Source: an uncultured Clostridia bacterium (GTDB lineage: Bacteria > Bacillota > Clostridia > Christensenellales > Aristaeellaceae). From it: 64,000 bases of DNA. The position numbers and the translations under genes are program-made. The stretch lies in the NCBI GenBank assembly GCA_934662505.1, contig CAKUKE010000002.1:124001-188000 (forward strand), read 5' to 3'. Within the stretch, counting starts at the first letter, position 1. Each line of letters starts with the position of its first letter. The notes under the pieces are model-generated. The model saw only the letters and a program-made list of their open reading frames with translations, was not told the origin of the DNA and did not search any database. Shown in pieces: positions 39,261 through 48,194 of the stretch.

Positions 39261-40688
39261 ATGCAGTGTGAAGCATGTTTTGCGCCGCAGATTTCGCTGG
39301 ACGTCAACCACATGATGGCGGACGTGCTGGGCGACCATGGGATTACCCGCGCGGAGGTGGAAGCTTTGGCGCCGGCTGCCGCTAAAGCCGTAGCGAATGT
39401 GGAAAGCAACCGGGGAACCGGCTGGCTTGGCTGGACGGAGCTGCCCTATAATCAGGACGCCATCGTGGCGGATATCGAAAAGACGGCGGCGGATATTCGC
39501 AAGCGCTTCAAGGCGTTTGTGGTGCTGGGCATCGGCGGCAGCGCGCTGGGGCCGATCGCCATTCAGCAGGCGCTGAATCATCTGCACTATAACGAACTTC
39601 CCGATGACAAACGCCCCGGTCCCCGGTTTTATGTGGAAGACAATATCGATCCGGAGCGTATGGCGGCGCTTTTTGACGTCATCGATGTTCAGGACACCTG
39701 CTTCAACGTCATTACCAAGTCCGGCGCTACCGCCGAGACCATGAGCCAGTATCTGATCCTGTCTACCGCCCTTCAGGAAAAGGTGGGTGCGGACTGGGCA
39801 AGCCACATTGTCGCTACCACCGATACGGAAAAAGGCAATCTGATCAAGCTGGCCAGGGAGCACGGCTTCAAAACGTTCTATATCCCTGCTACCGTGGGCG
39901 GACGATTCAGCGAATTGAGCCCTGTGGGGCTGCTTCCTGCGGCTGTATGCGGCATCGACATCCGCGGCATGCTGAGCGGCGCAAAGTGCATGGACAAGCG
40001 CTGCAAGAGCGAAAGCGTGTGGGAAAACCCTGCGCTGATGGAAGCGGTGCTGCAGTACATCTGCATGCAGGAAAAGCATGTGAATGTGCAGGTGGTCATG
40101 CCTTATGCGGACAGCCTGAAGTACATGGCGGACTGGTTCTGCCAGCTGTGGGCGGAAAGTCTGGGAAAGAATGTGACCCGGGACGGTCAGCCCTGCCACT
40201 TTGGGCAGACGCCCACCAAGGCGCTGGGCGTGACCGACCAGCACAGCCAGCTGCAGCTGTATACGGAAGGCCCCTTTGACAAGGTGGTCACGCTGATGAA
40301 GGTGGGCTCTTTCCGCAAGACGACGGATATTCCCCACGGCTGCGAGGAGTTCAAGGACGTAGCGTTCCTGGGCGGAAAGACCCTGAACCAGCTGATCGAA
40401 GCGGAGCGTCAGGGGACGGAGTACGCGCTGTTCAAGGCGCACCGGCTCACCCAGACCATTACGCTGCCCGTCGTCAGCGCCCAGACCATCGGCCAGCTCA
40501 TTTACTTCTTTGAAATGGCGACGGCCTACGCCGGCGAACTGCTCAATATCGACGCGTTCAATCAGCCTGGCGTGGAAGAAAGCAAGATCGCTTCCTATGC
40601 GGTGCTTGGCAATACCAGCGAAAAGTATGCCGCTAAGCGGGAGGAAATGCAGCATAAGCCTGCCGAAAAGAAAGAATACATTTTCTGA
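39261..40688 (+). CDS. pgi: Glucose-6-phosphate isomerase
   Basis: 475-residue cytosolic glycolytic enzyme converting glucose-6-P and fructose-6-P. Substrate-binding motifs are VVLGIGGSALGPIA, TKSGATAETMSQY and TVGGRFSELSPVG; the later signature QTPTKALGVTDQHSQLQLY and C-terminal LNIDAFNQPGVEESK are complete. The start at 39261 lies nine bases after AAGGAGG; an upstream ATG touches the binding site itself. Single-gene unit with its own promoter and terminator. Confidence 0.95.
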   Translation: MQCEACFAPQISLDVNHMMADVLGDHGITRAEVEALAPAAAKAVANVESNRGTGWLGWTELPYNQDAIVADIEKTAADIRKRFKAFVVLGIGGSALGPIAIQQALNHLHYNELPDDKRPGPRFYVEDNIDPERMAALFDVIDVQDTCFNVITKSGATAETMSQYLILSTALQEKVGADWASHIVATTDTEKGNLIKLAREHGFKTFYIPATVGGRFSELSPVGLLPAAVCGIDIRGMLSGAKCMDKRCKSESVWENPALMEAVLQYICMQEKHVNVQVVMPYADSLKYMADWFCQLWAESLGKNVTRDGQPCHFGQTPTKALGVTDQHSQLQLYTEGPFDKVVTLMKVGSFRKTTDIPHGCEEFKDVAFLGGKTLNQLIEAERQGTEYALFKAHRLTQTITLPVVSAQTIGQLIYFFEMATAYAGELLNIDAFNQPGVEESKIASYAVLGNTSEKYAAKREEMQHKPAEKKEYIF

Positions 40689-40724
40689 AACGCGGCTGGC
40701 CACCGGCCATTTTAAAAGAAAGCA

Positions 40725-40757
40725 AAAGACCCGTCGGGAAATTCCCGGCGGGTTTTC
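40725..40757. terminator. Bidirectional terminator between pgi and the P-type ATPase gene
   Basis: ACCCGTCGGGA and TCCCGGCGGGT form a stem with a short AAT loop and T-rich flank; the opposite strand also has TCTTTTG after the stem. Confidence 0.8.
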
Positions 40758-40804
40758 TGATGGCCTTTTGTAAGCAAACGGCAGTCTGTCCGTCAGGGCA
40801 GGGG

Positions 40805-43441
40805 TTATCGTGCCCGGCGCAGCGCCTTCTCCAGCTCCACCAGCGGGATGATGCTCAACGCCAGCCCCATGGCGACCAGATACTCTTGAAGGGAAATGCT
40901 TGCAAAGCCGAAAGCAGCGGCCAGACCCGGCACGTAAATGACCAGCGTGGTGGCCAGCAGGGACAACGCCATGGCGCCCCAGAGCGCCCTGTTCTGCCCC
41001 TTGATGGCGAAAACGGAACCGTGCAGGGAGCGCATGTTGAAGGAATGAAAGATCTCTGCCATGGACAGTGTCAGAAACGCCATGGTCATCCCGTCGATAC
41101 TGTTGGTAAACTGCCATACGCCCGTTTCCAGATAGTGGCCGACAAGGTATGAAGCCAGTGTAATAACGGTCAGCAGGATCCCCTGGAACACCACCTCAAA
41201 ACCCATTCCGTTGGCAAAAATGCTCTCCGACGGGTTGCGAGGCTGACGGCGCATCAGATTCCGTTCTTCTTTTTCCAGTCCCAGCGCCAGTGCGGGGAAC
41301 GCATCGGTGATCAGGTTGATCCAGAGCAGATGCACCGGCTGCAGCACGGTAAACCCGAGCCACGTGGCGGAAAAGATGGAGAGAACTTCGGACAGGTTGG
41401 ATGCCAGAAGAAACTGGATGGCTTTACGGATGTTGTCGTAAATACGACGGCCTTCTCCGACGGCGGATACAATGGTGGCGAAGTTGTCGTCGGCAAGCAC
41501 CATATCCGCCACGTTCTTGGTCACATCCGTTCCTGTAATGCCCATGCCGACGCCGATGTCCGCTGCCTTGATCGAAGGCGCGTCGTTCACACCATCGCCC
41601 GTCATGGCCGTGACCTTTCCACGCTTCTGCCACGCGCGGACGATACGCACCTTGTGTTCAGGCTGCACCCGGGCATAGACGGCATAGCGGTCGACCGCTG
41701 CCGCCAGCTGTTCATCCGACATGCCGTCCAACTGCGCACCGGTCACAGCTTCTTCCCGGCTGGTAAGGATGCCCAGCTGCATGGCGATGGCGACGGCGGT
41801 ATCCAGATGGTCGCCTGTGATCATGACAGGTTTGATGCCCGCTTCCCTGCATTGCCGTATGGCGGGCAGCACTTCGGGCCGGATGGGGTCGATCATGCCT
41901 GCCAGCCCGATATATACCAGATTCTGCTCCAGCTTTTCTGCATCAAAGGAAGCAGGGGGCGTTTGCCACAGGCGTTCGGCGGCGCACAGAACCCGCAGCG
42001 CCTGATCGGCAAAACGCTTGTTGTCTGCCAGCACACGGGCGCGCAGCGTCTCGGTCATGGGGACGACCCTGCCGTCCTGCAGGGCATAGGCGCAGCGGCT
42101 GAGCACCACATCCGGCGCACCCTTGGTGTACTGCACAATGGAGCCATCCGGCGCACGATGGACGGTGGTCATCATCTTGCGCATGGAATCAAAGGGCGCT
42201 TCGCCGATGCGGGGGTAGCTGCGGACAAGCTCAGCGGGCGATAATTGCAGGGAGGCGGCATACTGAACCAGCGCGCATTCGGTGGGCTCGCCTACGGCCT
42301 GCCCTGCGGATTCGTCCATGACCGCATCGCTGCAGAGCGCAAGCGCTGCAGCCAGCTTCTTTTCATCGTCTCCGGCATGCGCCGTGACTGTCATTTTATT
42401 CTGGGTCAGGGTACCGGTCTTGTCCGAGCAGATGATCTGCGCGCAGCCGAGGGTCTCGACGGCGGTCAGCTTGCGGATGACCGCATGTTTCCGCGACATG
42501 TTGGTTACGCCGATGGACAGCACAACGGTCACCACAGCGGCAAGCCCCTCCGGAATGGCGGCCACCGCCAGACTGACGGCGACCATAAAGGTATCCAGCA
42601 GCACCGTACCGTTGATGTCAGGGTAGGCGCGGTACAGGTTCAAACCGAAAATCAGCGCGCAGACGCCCAGAACCACCCACGTGAGAATGCGGCTGAGCTG
42701 GGACAGCTTCTTTTGCAGAGGCGTTTTCTGATCGGTCGCGTCGGTCAGCGCCCGGGCAATTTTGCCCATTTCCGTCTGCATGCCGGTGGCAGTCACTACC
42801 ATTTTTCCCCGCCCATAGGCGACGGTGCTGCCCATGTAAACCATGTTCTTTCGATCGCCAAGGGGCACGTCGCCGCTGCCGGAAGGGAGAACAAGGGCTT
42901 CCGTTTGCTTATGCACGGGCAGGGACTCGCCCGTCAGCGCCGCTTCCTCCGTCTGGAGACTGGCGCATTCCAGCACTCGCCCATCGGCGGGTACCGCATC
43001 GCCGGCTTCCAGCAGCACGATGTCGCCGGGCACCACTTCTTCGCTCCGGACGACGGATACGTGCCCGTTCCGCAGTGTTTTACAGGTGGCAGCTGTCATG
43101 CTCTGCAGCGCGGCAATGGCTTTTTCTGCTTTGCTTTCCTGCAGAACGCCCAGTACGCTGTTGATGATGACGACCGCAAGAATGATGATGACGTCGGCAA
43201 AAGATTCGCCTGCATAGATGCTGGTAATGGCGGAAACGATGGCCGCAGCAATCAGAATGAGCAGCATGGGGTCGGCCAGCTGCTTCAGGAGACGCTGGAG
43301 CAGAGACGCTTTTTTTGGCTCCGCCAGCTTATTTGCGCCATGTTCGGTCAGCCGTTTCCCGGCCTGCGCGGCAGTCAGCCCTTCTGATGAAACAGAAAGC
43401 GACCTGAGCGTTTCCTGAACAGATGAAAGATAGGGTTTCAT
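40805..43441 (-). CDS. P-type cation-transporting ATPase (Ca2+/Mn2+ type), Mn2+ riboswitch-controlled
   Basis: 878-residue P2A-type ATPase. An N-terminal cation ATPase domain, then LTGESLPVHK (actuator), AAIPEGLAAVVTVV (metal site in M4), CSDKTGTLTQNKM (phosphorylated Asp), TGDGVNDAPS (hinge) and M6 segment LWINLITDAFPALALG. It most resembles SERCA/PMR1-like bacterial calcium pumps. Because the leader looks like a yybP-ykoY Mn2+ riboswitch, it probably exports Mn2+ (as YoaB-type pumps in lactic bacteria) as well as or instead of Ca2+. The start at 43441 has AGGAGG eight bases upstream. Confidence 0.9.
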   Translation of the reverse strand: MKPYLSSVQETLRSLSVSSEGLTAAQAGKRLTEHGANKLAEPKKASLLQRLLKQLADPMLLILIAAAIVSAITSIYAGESFADVIIILAVVIINSVLGVLQESKAEKAIAALQSMTAATCKTLRNGHVSVVRSEEVVPGDIVLLEAGDAVPADGRVLECASLQTEEAALTGESLPVHKQTEALVLPSGSGDVPLGDRKNMVYMGSTVAYGRGKMVVTATGMQTEMGKIARALTDATDQKTPLQKKLSQLSRILTWVVLGVCALIFGLNLYRAYPDINGTVLLDTFMVAVSLAVAAIPEGLAAVVTVVLSIGVTNMSRKHAVIRKLTAVETLGCAQIICSDKTGTLTQNKMTVTAHAGDDEKKLAAALALCSDAVMDESAGQAVGEPTECALVQYAASLQLSPAELVRSYPRIGEAPFDSMRKMMTTVHRAPDGSIVQYTKGAPDVVLSRCAYALQDGRVVPMTETLRARVLADNKRFADQALRVLCAAERLWQTPPASFDAEKLEQNLVYIGLAGMIDPIRPEVLPAIRQCREAGIKPVMITGDHLDTAVAIAMQLGILTSREEAVTGAQLDGMSDEQLAAAVDRYAVYARVQPEHKVRIVRAWQKRGKVTAMTGDGVNDAPSIKAADIGVGMGITGTDVTKNVADMVLADDNFATIVSAVGEGRRIYDNIRKAIQFLLASNLSEVLSIFSATWLGFTVLQPVHLLWINLITDAFPALALGLEKEERNLMRRQPRNPSESIFANGMGFEVVFQGILLTVITLASYLVGHYLETGVWQFTNSIDGMTMAFLTLSMAEIFHSFNMRSLHGSVFAIKGQNRALWGAMALSLLATTLVIYVPGLAAAFGFASISLQEYLVAMGLALSIIPLVELEKALRRAR

Positions 43442-43510
43442 ACGTTTTTCCTCCTGTTTTAGCATACCCTGCGGGGTGCGCAGTTATGAAGGACAGGAGG
43501 CCGATTGGAA

Positions 43511-43633
43511 TAAAAAAGACCTACCTGCCCTTTCAGGCAGATAAGTCTCATCGTTTCAAGCAAAGTCAGGCGTCCATCAGGACGAACCGTGATGTTGGCT
43601 TTACTGCGCCGTGCGCCGATTACTCCCTCATCA
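43511..43633 (-). promoter_or_regulatory. yybP-ykoY (Mn2+) riboswitch with overlapping terminator
   Basis: Read on the minus strand, the leader has the class elements in order: GAGGGAGTA, AGTAAAGCCAACAT, a CGTCC-TGAT-GGACG hairpin, CTGACTTTGC and GAAACGATGAGACTTA. P1 can form between GCTGATGAG and CTTATCTGC. The same CTTATCTGCC strand is the left arm of a terminator (AGACTTATCTGCC with GGGCAGGTAGGTCT, then six T). Metal-stabilised P1 would therefore prevent termination: an ON switch for the downstream cation ATPase. Confidence 0.8.
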
Positions 43634-43639
43634 GCATCC

Positions 43640-43668
43640 ATTTTAACGCATCGTCCGAAGGCTGTCAA
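43640..43668 (-). promoter_or_regulatory. Promoter of the Mn2+ riboswitch / P-type ATPase unit
   Basis: Minus strand TTGACA and TAAAAT at 17-base spacing. It begins just after the cysS stop codon, separating the ATPase from the cysE-cysS transcript. Confidence 0.8.
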
Positions 43669-43685
43669 GCGGCAGAGGCAGGGTG

Positions 43686-45086
43686 TCAGATTTTTGACAC
43701 TTTCTGCCCTTTGGCGGTATCCTCCACCAGATAGCCTTCTGCTTTCAGCTGATCCCGCAAACGGTCGCTGAGCGCCCAGTCCTTCGCTTTCCGGGCTGCG
43801 GCGCGCTGATCCACAAGCGCCTGCACGGCCTCGGGCAGGGTCTCCTCCGGCGCGGGGCGTTCCAGCAGTCCCAATACGTCGGACAACTCCGTCAGGGTGG
43901 ACAGCGTCTTCTCAACAGCGCTCCTGCTGCTCTGCTCGCCGAGCGTCACGTTTGCATCGCGCACCAGTTCAAACAAAGCGCCGATGGCATCCGCGGTGTT
44001 CAGGTCGTCGTCCATGGCGGCGTCAAAACGCGCCGCGTCTGCCTGAATGCGCCCAAGGAAAGCCTCCTCCTCCGAAGACAGGGGCTTATCCTCCGCGCTG
44101 CGCGCCAGAAAGGCCATTTTGTCCCGGGCAGTATACAGGCGGGAAAGGGAGGCATGCGCCTGCGCGATCATTTCCCGACTGAAGTTGATGGGACTGCGGT
44201 ACTGGGCGGAAAGCATGAACATGCGTACGTCCTCTGCGGCAAATTCCTTCAGAATATCCCGGACGGTGAAGAAATTGCCGGCGGACTTGCTCATTTTTTC
44301 ATTGTTGATGTTGATGAAGCCGTTGTGCATCCAGTAACGGGCGAAGGGTTTACCCGTCGCGCATTCGGACTGCGCCACTTCGTTTTCGTGATGGGGGAAC
44401 AGCAGATCCTTGCCGCCGCAGTGAATGTCGAAGGTCTCGCCCAGATACTTCATGCTCATGGCGGAGCATTCGATATGCCAGCCGGGGCGGCCGGGACCCC
44501 ACGGTGAATTCCATGCGGGTTCGCCGGGCTTCTGCGCCTTCCACAGGGCGAAATCAGCAGGGTTTTTCTTGCCGTCGTCCACATCAATGCGTGCGCCGGC
44601 CTCCAGATCGTCCATATTCTGGCCGGAGAGCTTTCCGTAGGCAGCGTCTTTCTTGGTGTCAAAGTACACGTCGCCGTTGACGACATAGGCATACCCTTTA
44701 TCCTGAAGCTTCCTGACCAGCTTGATAATGTCGCCGATGTGTTCCGTGGCGCGGGGGTGAACGGTGGCCGGACGGATGCCGAGGGCGGAGGCGTCCTTGA
44801 AGTATTCGGCAATGAACCGGTCGCCCAGTTCCTTGACGGTGATCCCTTCCTCGCTGGCGCGCCTGATCATTTTGTCGTCGATATCGGTGAAGTTCTGAAC
44901 GAATTTCACTTCGTATCCCCGGTGGGTCAGATACCGGCGCAGCACGTCAAAGACGATGAAGGGACGGGCGTTGCCGATATGAAAATAATTGTATACAGTG
45001 GGACCGCAGGCGTAAATGCTTACCTTGCCGGGGGTCAGGGGTACAAATTCCTCTTTTTTGCGGGTCTGGCTGTTGTAAATCAGCAT
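43686..45086 (-). CDS. cysS: Cysteinyl-tRNA synthetase
   Basis: 466-residue class I synthetase. The HIGH motif appears as YFHIGNARP, KMSKS as NEKMSKSAGN. Zinc-binding cysteine in YACGPTVYN and later SAMSMKYLGETFDIHCGG and HHENEVAQSE. The C-terminal anticodon domain is of normal length. It starts 18 bases after cysE and shares its T-box-controlled transcript, so cysteine synthesis and charging are co-regulated. Confidence 0.96.
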   Translation of the reverse strand: MLIYNSQTRKKEEFVPLTPGKVSIYACGPTVYNYFHIGNARPFIVFDVLRRYLTHRGYEVKFVQNFTDIDDKMIRRASEEGITVKELGDRFIAEYFKDASALGIRPATVHPRATEHIGDIIKLVRKLQDKGYAYVVNGDVYFDTKKDAAYGKLSGQNMDDLEAGARIDVDDGKKNPADFALWKAQKPGEPAWNSPWGPGRPGWHIECSAMSMKYLGETFDIHCGGKDLLFPHHENEVAQSECATGKPFARYWMHNGFININNEKMSKSAGNFFTVRDILKEFAAEDVRMFMLSAQYRSPINFSREMIAQAHASLSRLYTARDKMAFLARSAEDKPLSSEEEAFLGRIQADAARFDAAMDDDLNTADAIGALFELVRDANVTLGEQSSRSAVEKTLSTLTELSDVLGLLERPAPEETLPEAVQALVDQRAAARKAKDWALSDRLRDQLKAEGYLVEDTAKGQKVSKI

Positions 45087-45104
45087 GTGGATCTCCTCCT
45101 TATG

Positions 45105-45821
45105 TTATGAATGCTGCGTATGGGAAGACGTTTCGTCCTCCGCGTCTTTTTTTTGTGTGATGGCGGGGCAGTGCGCCTGATCCAGCGCCTCCACATAGCG
45201 GCGCAGCACCTGCTCCAGTTCGGTCATGCGGCGGTAAAGGCCTTCCATTCTGTCCTTCATGGGATCCGGCAGGTCGATGTGGTTCAGGTCGACCTCCGGC
45301 GCGGGTTGCCTGCGCCGCACGATGCGCCCCGGGTTTCCTACGACCGTGCAGTCGTCGGGGACGTCGCGCAGTACAATGGCGCCTGCGCCTATCTTGACAT
45401 GGTTGCCGATGGTGATGGGTCCCAGCACCTTAGCGCCTGCGCCCACCGTCACCCCGTCGCCCAGCGTGGGGTGCCGCTTTCCCGTGTCCTTACCGGTACC
45501 GCCCAGCGTGACGCCCTGATAGAGGGTGACGTGATCGCCGATGACGGCTGTTTCGCCGATGACCACGCCCGCGCCGTGGTCAATGAACAGTCCTTCTCCG
45601 ATGACGGCGCCGGGGTGGATGTCGATCCCCGTCAGCTTTCGGGTGCGGGCGCTGATGAGCCTCGCCCTGAAAAAGTGTCCCTTTTCGTAGGCGCGGTGCG
45701 CGCGCCGGTGACGGCGCAGGGCACGGAAGCCCGGATAGCAGAAAAACACTTCCAACTTGCTGTGGATGGCAGGGTCGCGGGTCATTACCGCCTGTACATC
45801 CTGATGAAAATGCCTGAACAT
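45105..45821 (-). CDS. cysE: Serine O-acetyltransferase
   Basis: 238-residue left-handed beta-helix enzyme making O-acetylserine, the precursor of cysteine. Hexapeptide repeats are clear (IDIHPGAVIGEGLFIDHGAG, GVTLGGTGKDTGKRHPTLGD), and catalytic His/Asp residues lie in HPGAVIGEGLFIDHG. It is the short EpsC/SrpH type lacking the long N-terminal domain. MFRHFHQDVQAV at 45821 is preceded closely by GGGGAGG; a TTG six codons earlier is an alternative start. The C-terminal tail is charged. Confidence 0.92.
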   Translation of the reverse strand: MFRHFHQDVQAVMTRDPAIHSKLEVFFCYPGFRALRRHRRAHRAYEKGHFFRARLISARTRKLTGIDIHPGAVIGEGLFIDHGAGVVIGETAVIGDHVTLYQGVTLGGTGKDTGKRHPTLGDGVTVGAGAKVLGPITIGNHVKIGAGAIVLRDVPDDCTVVGNPGRIVRRRQPAPEVDLNHIDLPDPMKDRMEGLYRRMTELEQVLRRYVEALDQAHCPAITQKKDAEDETSSHTQHS

Positions 45822-45835
45822 AAGCCTCCCCTTCA

Positions 45836-46060
45836 GCAAAAGAAAACGCCGCCTCCTGTTGACAGAGACGGCGAGAAAAACAAGCCGCGATCCACTCTTT
45901 CAAGGGATGCTGCCTTAACGCGGCATACGGTGCGAAATACTGGTTTCCTCCGCACGGCTCCCGGGGGCACTGTCCGCAGCTGCCGCCCGCGCTTTCAGCC
46001 CATGGCGCGTACTCTCTTGCAAGGCAGCCGTTGCCGGACGTATTACCCGTTCAACGCTCT
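45836..46060 (-). promoter_or_regulatory. T-box riboswitch (tRNA-Cys) controlling cysE-cysS
   Basis: On the minus strand the T-box element reads AAGAG-TGGATCG-CGGC: helix AGAG/CTCT, seven-base bulge TGGATCG and helix CGGC/GCCG make the antiterminator. TGGA in the bulge is complementary to a UCCA tRNA end, as in tRNA-Cys. The competing terminator is CGCCGTCTC / GAGGCGGCG followed by TTTTCTTTT. Stem I closes with GTCC/GGAC and GCTGCC/GGCAGC; the unpaired TGC at 45976-45978 is a Cys codon in the specifier position. A distal AGAGAG element is also present. Confidence 0.78.
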
Positions 46061-46066
46061 GAGAAT

Positions 46067-46096
46067 ATTATATGTCCGCCTCCGCCGTTTTGTCAA
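46067..46096 (-). promoter_or_regulatory. Promoter of the cysE-cysS T-box operon, inside the 3' end of ppk1
   Basis: Minus strand TTGACA (46096-46091) and TATAAT (46072-46067) at 18-base spacing. It overlaps the last codons and stop of ppk1. Confidence 0.8.
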
Positions 46097-48155
46097 TGAG
46101 TATTCCGGGAAAGAGTTCAATTTCGCCGTCTGCCGGAGCAGAAACGCGCGCTTCCTGAACATTGAAGGGGGGATCGGTGCGCTCTACACGCCGGTAAACG
46201 CCGCTTTTTTTCATTTCCCAGGCTTTTGCGGTGTCGTTCAGCTCATCCCGCAGGGTCGCGACAATGCGTGCCTTGACCCCCTCGTCTTCAATGGGAAACA
46301 TCAGTTCCACCCGCTTGTCCAGGTTGCGGGGCATCCAGTCTGCGGAGGCCAGAAACACCTTGCGGTCGCCTCCGTTTTCAAACACAAACACGCGGGCATG
46401 CTCCAGAAAACGTCCTACGATGGAACGAATGTGCAGGTTTTCGTGTTTGCCCTTTCGGATGCAGCAGATGCCGCGAACAATCAGGTGCACCTGAACGCCT
46501 GCATCGGCGGCTTTGTAGAGGCGCTTGATGATTTTTGGATCGCACAGGGAGTTCATTTTCGCCACAATGGCAGCAGGCAGGCCGGCCTGCGCGTTTTCGA
46601 TCTCCTGACGGATAAGCTGGTTGAAGGTCTTGCGCAGATGGAAGGGCGCGCAGACCAGCTTTTCCAGCGGATCCGTTTCTCCGTAGCCTGTCACCATGTT
46701 GAAAAAGCTTCCTGCATCCCGACCGATGGTTTCATCGCAGGTCAAAAGCCCCATGTCCGTATACAGGCGTGCCGTCACGTCGTTGTAGTTTCCCGTGGCA
46801 AGGTGGACATACCGGCGCAGACCGGTTTCTTCCTTGCGAACCACCAGTGTGATCTTGCTGTGTGTTTTCAGCTTGGGTACGCCGTAGAAGACGTGGCAGC
46901 CGGCTTTTTCCAGCTCGAGGCACCAGTTGATGTTGTTTTCCTCGTCAAAACGGGCGCGCACTTCAATGAGCACCGTGACCTGCTTGCCGTGCTGTGCTGC
47001 CCGTGAGAGAGCAGCCACGATGGGGCTTTTGCCGCTGACGCGGTACAGCGTCTGCTTGATGGCCATCACGGAAGGGTCATCCGCGGCTTCGCAGATGAAG
47101 CGCACGACGGGGTCGAAGCTGTCGTAGGGGTGGTGCAGAAAAATATCGCCCTGACGGATGGCGTCGAAAATGCTTTCTGCCTGACTCAAACGGCTGCTGA
47201 CCCGGGGGGTGAAGGGCGGAAAGCGCAGATGGTCGAACCCTTCCAGACCGGAAATCTGCTTCATGAAATAATTCAGGTTCAGCGGTCCGGGCAGAAACAG
47301 CATTTCTTTGTCTTCCACACAAAGAAAATGGCGCAGACGGGACAAAATGCGGGGGTCGGCGCCCTCCTGCACTTCCAGCCGCACCACCTTGCCCCATTTG
47401 CGGCGTTTGAGGTTTTTGCGCATTTCGACGATCAGCTGATCTGCGTTCGCATCGTTATAGAGAAAATCCGCATTCCGTGTCAGCCGGAAAACGGCGGCGG
47501 ACAGGGGCTGGACGTTGCCGAAAAGGCGGCCGGCGAACAGGGCGATGACGTCCTCCAGCATCAGCCCGCGCACTTCTCCCACGCCGGTGGGTAAAAGCAC
47601 CACACGAGGCAGCTGTGAAGGCACGGTGACCAGCGCAAAACGATTGGGTGAACCCTTGGCGGCGGGGGGAAGCAAGACGGCCAGATGCAGCGCCTTGGAC
47701 GCGAGGAGCGGGAACGGTCTGCGGTCGTCAATGGCGCGCGGCGTCAAAAGAGGCTGGACGTTCTGGTCGAAATAGCCGGAAAGGTATTCTTTTTGCTCTG
47801 CCGTCAGGGAAACGGGAGGCAGAAAGTGAATGCCTTCCCGCGCCAGTGCGGGCAGATACTGATGGCGCAAAATGGCATACTGACGGTCTACCTGACCGCG
47901 AACCTGCGCCCATATGGCCGTCAGCTGTTCCAAGGGGGTCAGACCGGAGGGGTCGCGCCGCACGTCGCCGCTCTCCAGCGCGCGCTGCAGCGCGCCTACG
48001 CGCACCATAAAAAACTCATCCAGGTTGCTGGTCACGATGGAGAGAAACTTTCCCTGCTCCAGCAGCGGATTATCCGGGTTGACGGCTTCGCTCAGCACCC
48101 GTTCGTTGAATTGAAGCCAGCTGAGTTCACGGTTTAAAACGGTTTTGGATGCCAT
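46068..48155 (-). CDS. ppk1: Polyphosphate kinase 1
   Basis: 695-residue enzyme that reversibly polymerises ATP gamma-phosphate into polyphosphate. The N-terminal domain begins LNRELSWLQFNERVLSEA, a family mark. The two phospholipase-D-like catalytic domains contain LIEVRARFDEENNINW, PKLKTHSKITLVV (catalytic His) and RRYVHLATGNYN. Length is typical. It lies 39 bases after the membrane phosphoesterase gene. The next promoter downstream lies in its 3' end. Confidence 0.95.
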   Translation of the reverse strand: MASKTVLNRELSWLQFNERVLSEAVNPDNPLLEQGKFLSIVTSNLDEFFMVRVGALQRALESGDVRRDPSGLTPLEQLTAIWAQVRGQVDRQYAILRHQYLPALAREGIHFLPPVSLTAEQKEYLSGYFDQNVQPLLTPRAIDDRRPFPLLASKALHLAVLLPPAAKGSPNRFALVTVPSQLPRVVLLPTGVGEVRGLMLEDVIALFAGRLFGNVQPLSAAVFRLTRNADFLYNDANADQLIVEMRKNLKRRKWGKVVRLEVQEGADPRILSRLRHFLCVEDKEMLFLPGPLNLNYFMKQISGLEGFDHLRFPPFTPRVSSRLSQAESIFDAIRQGDIFLHHPYDSFDPVVRFICEAADDPSVMAIKQTLYRVSGKSPIVAALSRAAQHGKQVTVLIEVRARFDEENNINWCLELEKAGCHVFYGVPKLKTHSKITLVVRKEETGLRRYVHLATGNYNDVTARLYTDMGLLTCDETIGRDAGSFFNMVTGYGETDPLEKLVCAPFHLRKTFNQLIRQEIENAQAGLPAAIVAKMNSLCDPKIIKRLYKAADAGVQVHLIVRGICCIRKGKHENLHIRSIVGRFLEHARVFVFENGGDRKVFLASADWMPRNLDKRVELMFPIEDEGVKARIVATLRDELNDTAKAWEMKKSGVYRRVERTDPPFNVQEARVSAPADGEIELFPGILIDKTAEADI

Positions 48156-48194
48156 TGTTTTCTGCGCCTCGCTTTGATATTGGGACGGCCGCCG

